This document shows positions 61,101 to 64,000 of a stretch of 64,000 nucleotides of DNA, one piece after another. The position numbers and the translations under genes were made by a program. The stretch is from Triglochin maritima. Its lineage: Eukaryota; Streptophyta; Magnoliopsida; Alismatales; Juncaginaceae. The stretch is from assembly GCA_963682175.1 (NCBI GenBank), contig OY821775.1, forward strand, positions 50,006,053-50,070,052, in the 5' to 3' direction. Each line of letters opens with the position of its first letter. The stretch's first letter is position 1. The notes under the pieces were generated by a model. The model was not told the origin of the DNA. It saw nothing but the letters and a program-made list of their open reading frames with translations, and did no database searches.

Positions 61101-63188
61101 ACAAACAACAGGTAATTCACATTGCATTGAGCATTAATTTTATATATCCAAGAAATCATTCATTTTCATGATTATAAATTAAGATCAACAAGGATAGCTT
61201 ACCGCTATTTATCTAAAAAAGACTAAATTTCGTTATTTTCTCTGTTCCCTCTACGTTTTCTGTAGCTGGAATAAACCCCAGATTTTGACATGCAGCAACT
61301 AAAAATTATAGAATATATGCAAGTCAGTACTAATGATTTTTTGCAATTTTCTATCATCCAAGGATCTTATCTTTCTTCCCCAAAATTAAAACTGTAGCAT
61401 ATTTAATTAAAACCGTAACTCCGCCTATGTACGTGTACATAGCCTGTCCCAAGCCAGGATAAAGAAGGAGGGTTGCGATAGGTGTTGCGAGCCAGCGTAA
61501 AACTCTAGCTACTCCCATGGAAATGAAACTTAAAAGAGAATCGTGTTTCGGACGTCACCATCTTAGCGACGCGCTACATCGGGCCCCGGATGTAGTGATT
61601 CAAAGTGAGCAAGGGTCTACGCATCATTCTCGACGGGTGCGAGCGATAAGTAAGTTAGTCGAGGGACGCCACCACCTTAGTGGCACACTGCATCAGCGCC
61701 CGGATGTAGTGCACAAGAAGTTAGAGTCCTCGTACATACTTCAAAAGGATGGAGAGATCGATGAAGATGTTAACCATAGGATTAGAGCAGGAAGGATGAA
61801 ATGACGACAAACCTCAGGTGTCTTATGTGACAAGAAAATTCCACTTAAGTTAAAAGGAAAGTTTTAGGGTTAATTACAGTTTGACCCCCTGAACTATGTC
61901 TTGGTATCACTTTGTCCCCCTGAACTTTCAAAGTTAACAGTTACCTCCCCTGAACTTTAATTTTGTAGCACTTTGCCCCCCTGAACTTCAAAAACTCATT
62001 ATTTAACACACATTCGACGTTTTTTTTCCTAATTTTTTTGTTGTATCCCTAATACACTCTTAAACCTATATTTAGGTGAAAGTTTGGATCGAAACGGAGG
62101 TCGGATATGGTTGGAATTTGAGTCGAATTGAGTGTCAAACCGACCCAAATTCCAACTATATCCGACCTCCGTTTCGATCCAAATTTTCACGTAAATATAG
62201 GTTTAGGAGTGTATTATGGATACAACAAAAAAATTAGGAAAAAAACGTCGAATGTGTGTTAAATAATGAATTTTTGAAGTTCAAGGGGGCAAAGTGTTAC
62301 AAAATTAAAGTTCAGGGGAGGTAACTGTTAACTTTGAAAGTTCAGGGGGGCAAAGTGATACCAAAGCATAGTTCAGGGGGTCAAACCGTAATTAACCCAA
62401 AGTTTTATAGAACCGCAATAAGACCTGCAATGCTTTATGGTGCGGAATGTTAGGTCACTAAAAGACAACATATACAAAAGATGAGTGTATCTGAAATGAA
62501 GATGTTGAGGTGGATGTGTGACCATACGCGAATGGATCAGATTAGAAATGAAGACATTCGTGAGAGAGTTTGAGTTGCTCCAATGGAAGAGAAAGTTATC
62601 CAACACAGACTGAGATGGTATGGACATGTACAAAGAAAACCTATGGAAACACCTATAAGAAGAGGGGTATTGAATCGGATCGAAGAAATAAAAAGAGGAA
62701 GAGAAAGAGGCAGACCACGATTGACTTGGGAGGAAACGGCCAAAAGAGATTTAAAAGATTGGAATGTTCCTCGAGACTTTGCATTGGATAGAAACACGTG
62801 GAAGAAGTCGATTCACGTGCCTGAACCGTGACTCCTTAGAGTTTCATTTCTAGCCTACCCCAACTAGTTTGGGATAAAAGACTTTGTTGTTGTTGTATAT
62901 CTAAACAGCCAACAATTCAACTTTTTTATTTTTCAAAACCATATTTTCTCTCTGTATATCACAGAAACGAAGGGCAACAATATTAGATGACAGGACCAAA
63001 ATGACATCCTAAGTTAATCAAACTAAGAAATAAGTAACATATAACAACTGATCTACCTTGGCATAGTAATCCTTCCAAACACGACGAGCAATCTGATGTC
63101 CCCCCAAATCAAAGGCTTTGAACTTGATCTTTCCAATGCTCAATTCCTCTGATGTCGGATACTGTGTCGGTTGATGTTGTACCAACCT
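58122..63188 (-). CDS. SAR1: SAR1 GTPase (COPII), C-terminal two exons; 5' exons beyond window
   Basis: Exons 63188-63057 (44 codons) and 58442-58122 (106 residues plus stop) join in phase. Together they cover residues ~44-193 of the usual 193-residue plant SAR1. Visible motifs are [19 protein letters not shown], the switch [25 protein letters not shown] and the guanine-specificity motif LGNKIDIP. The P-loop GLDNAGKTT exon must lie right of 64000; I do not see it in 63189-64000. SAR1 recruits the COPII coat at ER exit sites when GTP-bound (family knowledge). The intron between the two exons is 4.6 kb and holds a LINE fragment and a foldback MITE. The SAR1 isoform is undetermined. Confidence 0.93.
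61445..62898 (+). mobile_element. 3' fragment of a LINE (L1-type non-LTR element), decayed
   Basis: The plus strand carries the C-terminal part of a plant LINE reverse-transcriptase [35 protein letters not shown], then, after the [68 protein letters not shown]. It ends with an ACCCCAACTAGTTTGGGATA-type 3' segment and a (TTG)n tail near 62885-62898. Stops at 61802-61804, 62451-62453 and 62571-62573 replace conserved Trp codons. The upstream piece 61445-61710 commonly accompanies such fragments but its own identity is unclear. It lies in SAR1 intron sequence, antisense to that gene. Confidence 0.8.
61867..62398. mobile_element. Foldback MULE-type MITE nested in the LINE
   Basis: The element begins GGGTTAATTACAGTTTGAC and ends with the near-exact inverse. 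Complementarity continues inward for about 250 bp per arm to a short loop near 62120-62145. A 9 bp duplication AAAGTTTTA (61858-61866, 62399-62407) flanks it, the Mutator-type signature. It interrupts the LINE reading frame exactly between the codons for KGKF and RTAIRP, so it inserted after the LINE. Confidence 0.92.
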
Positions 63189-64000
63189 CTGAAGATAACA
63201 TAAAGAAACGACGGATCACACAAAGTCACCACAACAAAGATTAAAACAAACAAAAAAATTAACAACACATAAGTGACAATATCCCTACAGCAAAAGCTTA
63301 GAGCTAAAATTTTGATGGAACCAACCCATTCGAAGACACCCAAAGCACAACCCATAGATGCAATCCTTTATGGCTTCAACCCATTGTATGCAATTGCTTC
63401 TCAAAACAAGTGTCACGGTCACCAATACCTACTACGATTTTGATCGATCCAGAAACTATCTAACATATCTAAACACAAGTCAAAGGATCAGAAAAGGCAC
63501 CAAAATGAAACAAAACAACACCTAAAACTGCGCTTTCAATAGATCCAACACATATGATCACAAAAACACACTAACAAACCCCAATGCAAAGCATGAAGCT
63601 GAAATTTGATCAGATCCGAACCGATCCGGCGATCTCAACATCGATATCTCCGACAATCACAACAGCTTAGAAGCTCAAACTAATATTCCTAAAAATTCAA
63701 CCGAAACGGACTCGAAACAGCAGATCACCTAAAAATACATTACTTCTTCAGCAGTATAAGTACAGATCCAAGTCTCCAACACTAAGAATCCCATAAGCCA
63801 AACCTTTTTTAGATAATTCCCCTCGAAATCACAATCTTCTCGAAAATAGAGCTCGAGATCCAACCAAATCCCACTCGAACGACTTAAAATCACCTAAAAA
63901 CCATTTTTCCCCAGAAAGAGGGACGAAATCGAACAATCCCAACATCCAAACTCCCTTTCAGCTAAACCAGAGGTCGAGATTCAACTTTTCCGCTAAAAAA

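Noticed and set aside
63189..64000. Search for the SAR1 P-loop exon at the right edge
   Set aside because: No minus-strand sequence encoding the GLDNAGKTT motif was found; this is intron or 5' UTR and the exon must lie outside the window.

Overview
The window is nuclear DNA of a flowering plant, most likely a eudicot. The evidence is split genes with GT-AG introns, AT-rich intergenic DNA, a plant-type R2R3-MYB gene, a GH3 beta-xylosidase gene, a plant tRNA-Ala gene, and nested LTR retrotransposons, MITEs, a CACTA element and a LINE fragment. The species cannot be named from the sequence. Nothing prokaryotic is present.

Layout. 1-2690: part of a Tat/Athila-like LTR retrotransposon on the minus strand (leader, primer-binding site, LTR), abutting a Mutator-like (MULE) region. 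2707-7483: that MULE region, with a broken MuDR N-terminal gene and an intact three-exon plant mobile domain (PMD) gene. The two have duplicated 5' regions packed with palindromic hairpins. 7824-11601: five-exon FCF2 rRNA-processing factor gene (one GC-AG intron). 11602-15585: gene-poor, with one orphan open frame. 15586-21835: two ~2 kb chromovirus-type LTRs in opposite orientation, separated by ~2 kb that contains a complete non-autonomous CACTA element. 22116-24546: subgroup-7 (flavonol) R2R3-MYB gene with a miR858 site. 25861-34233: MITEs, a GGTCCGGACC minisatellite and a third LTR with a copia-like LTR nested in it. 35734-37312: F-box/DUF295 gene. 38382-42886: ERdj3B-type DnaJ gene. 44360-45412: small secreted, probably GPI-anchored cysteine-rich protein. 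46245-46478: hAT MITE. 46645-46717: tRNA-Ala(AGC). 47614-51163: beta-D-xylosidase. 51164-57639: gene-free. 58122 to beyond 64000: SAR1 GTPase gene, whose 4.6 kb intron holds a LINE fragment that itself carries a foldback MITE.

The host genes are unrelated housekeeping and specialised-metabolism genes (ribosome biogenesis, flavonol control, ER protein folding, cell-wall xylan turnover, COPII budding, translation). They form no cluster or pathway. All splice structures were reconstructed by eye from GT-AG signals, reading frame and family knowledge.

The most unusual theme is that five different transposon types here each carry their own array of short CpG-containing palindromes: Tat LTR, MULE/PMD, chromovirus LTR, CACTA and hAT MITE. 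The most striking single structure is a ~160 bp hairpin made of hairpins upstream of the PMD gene.
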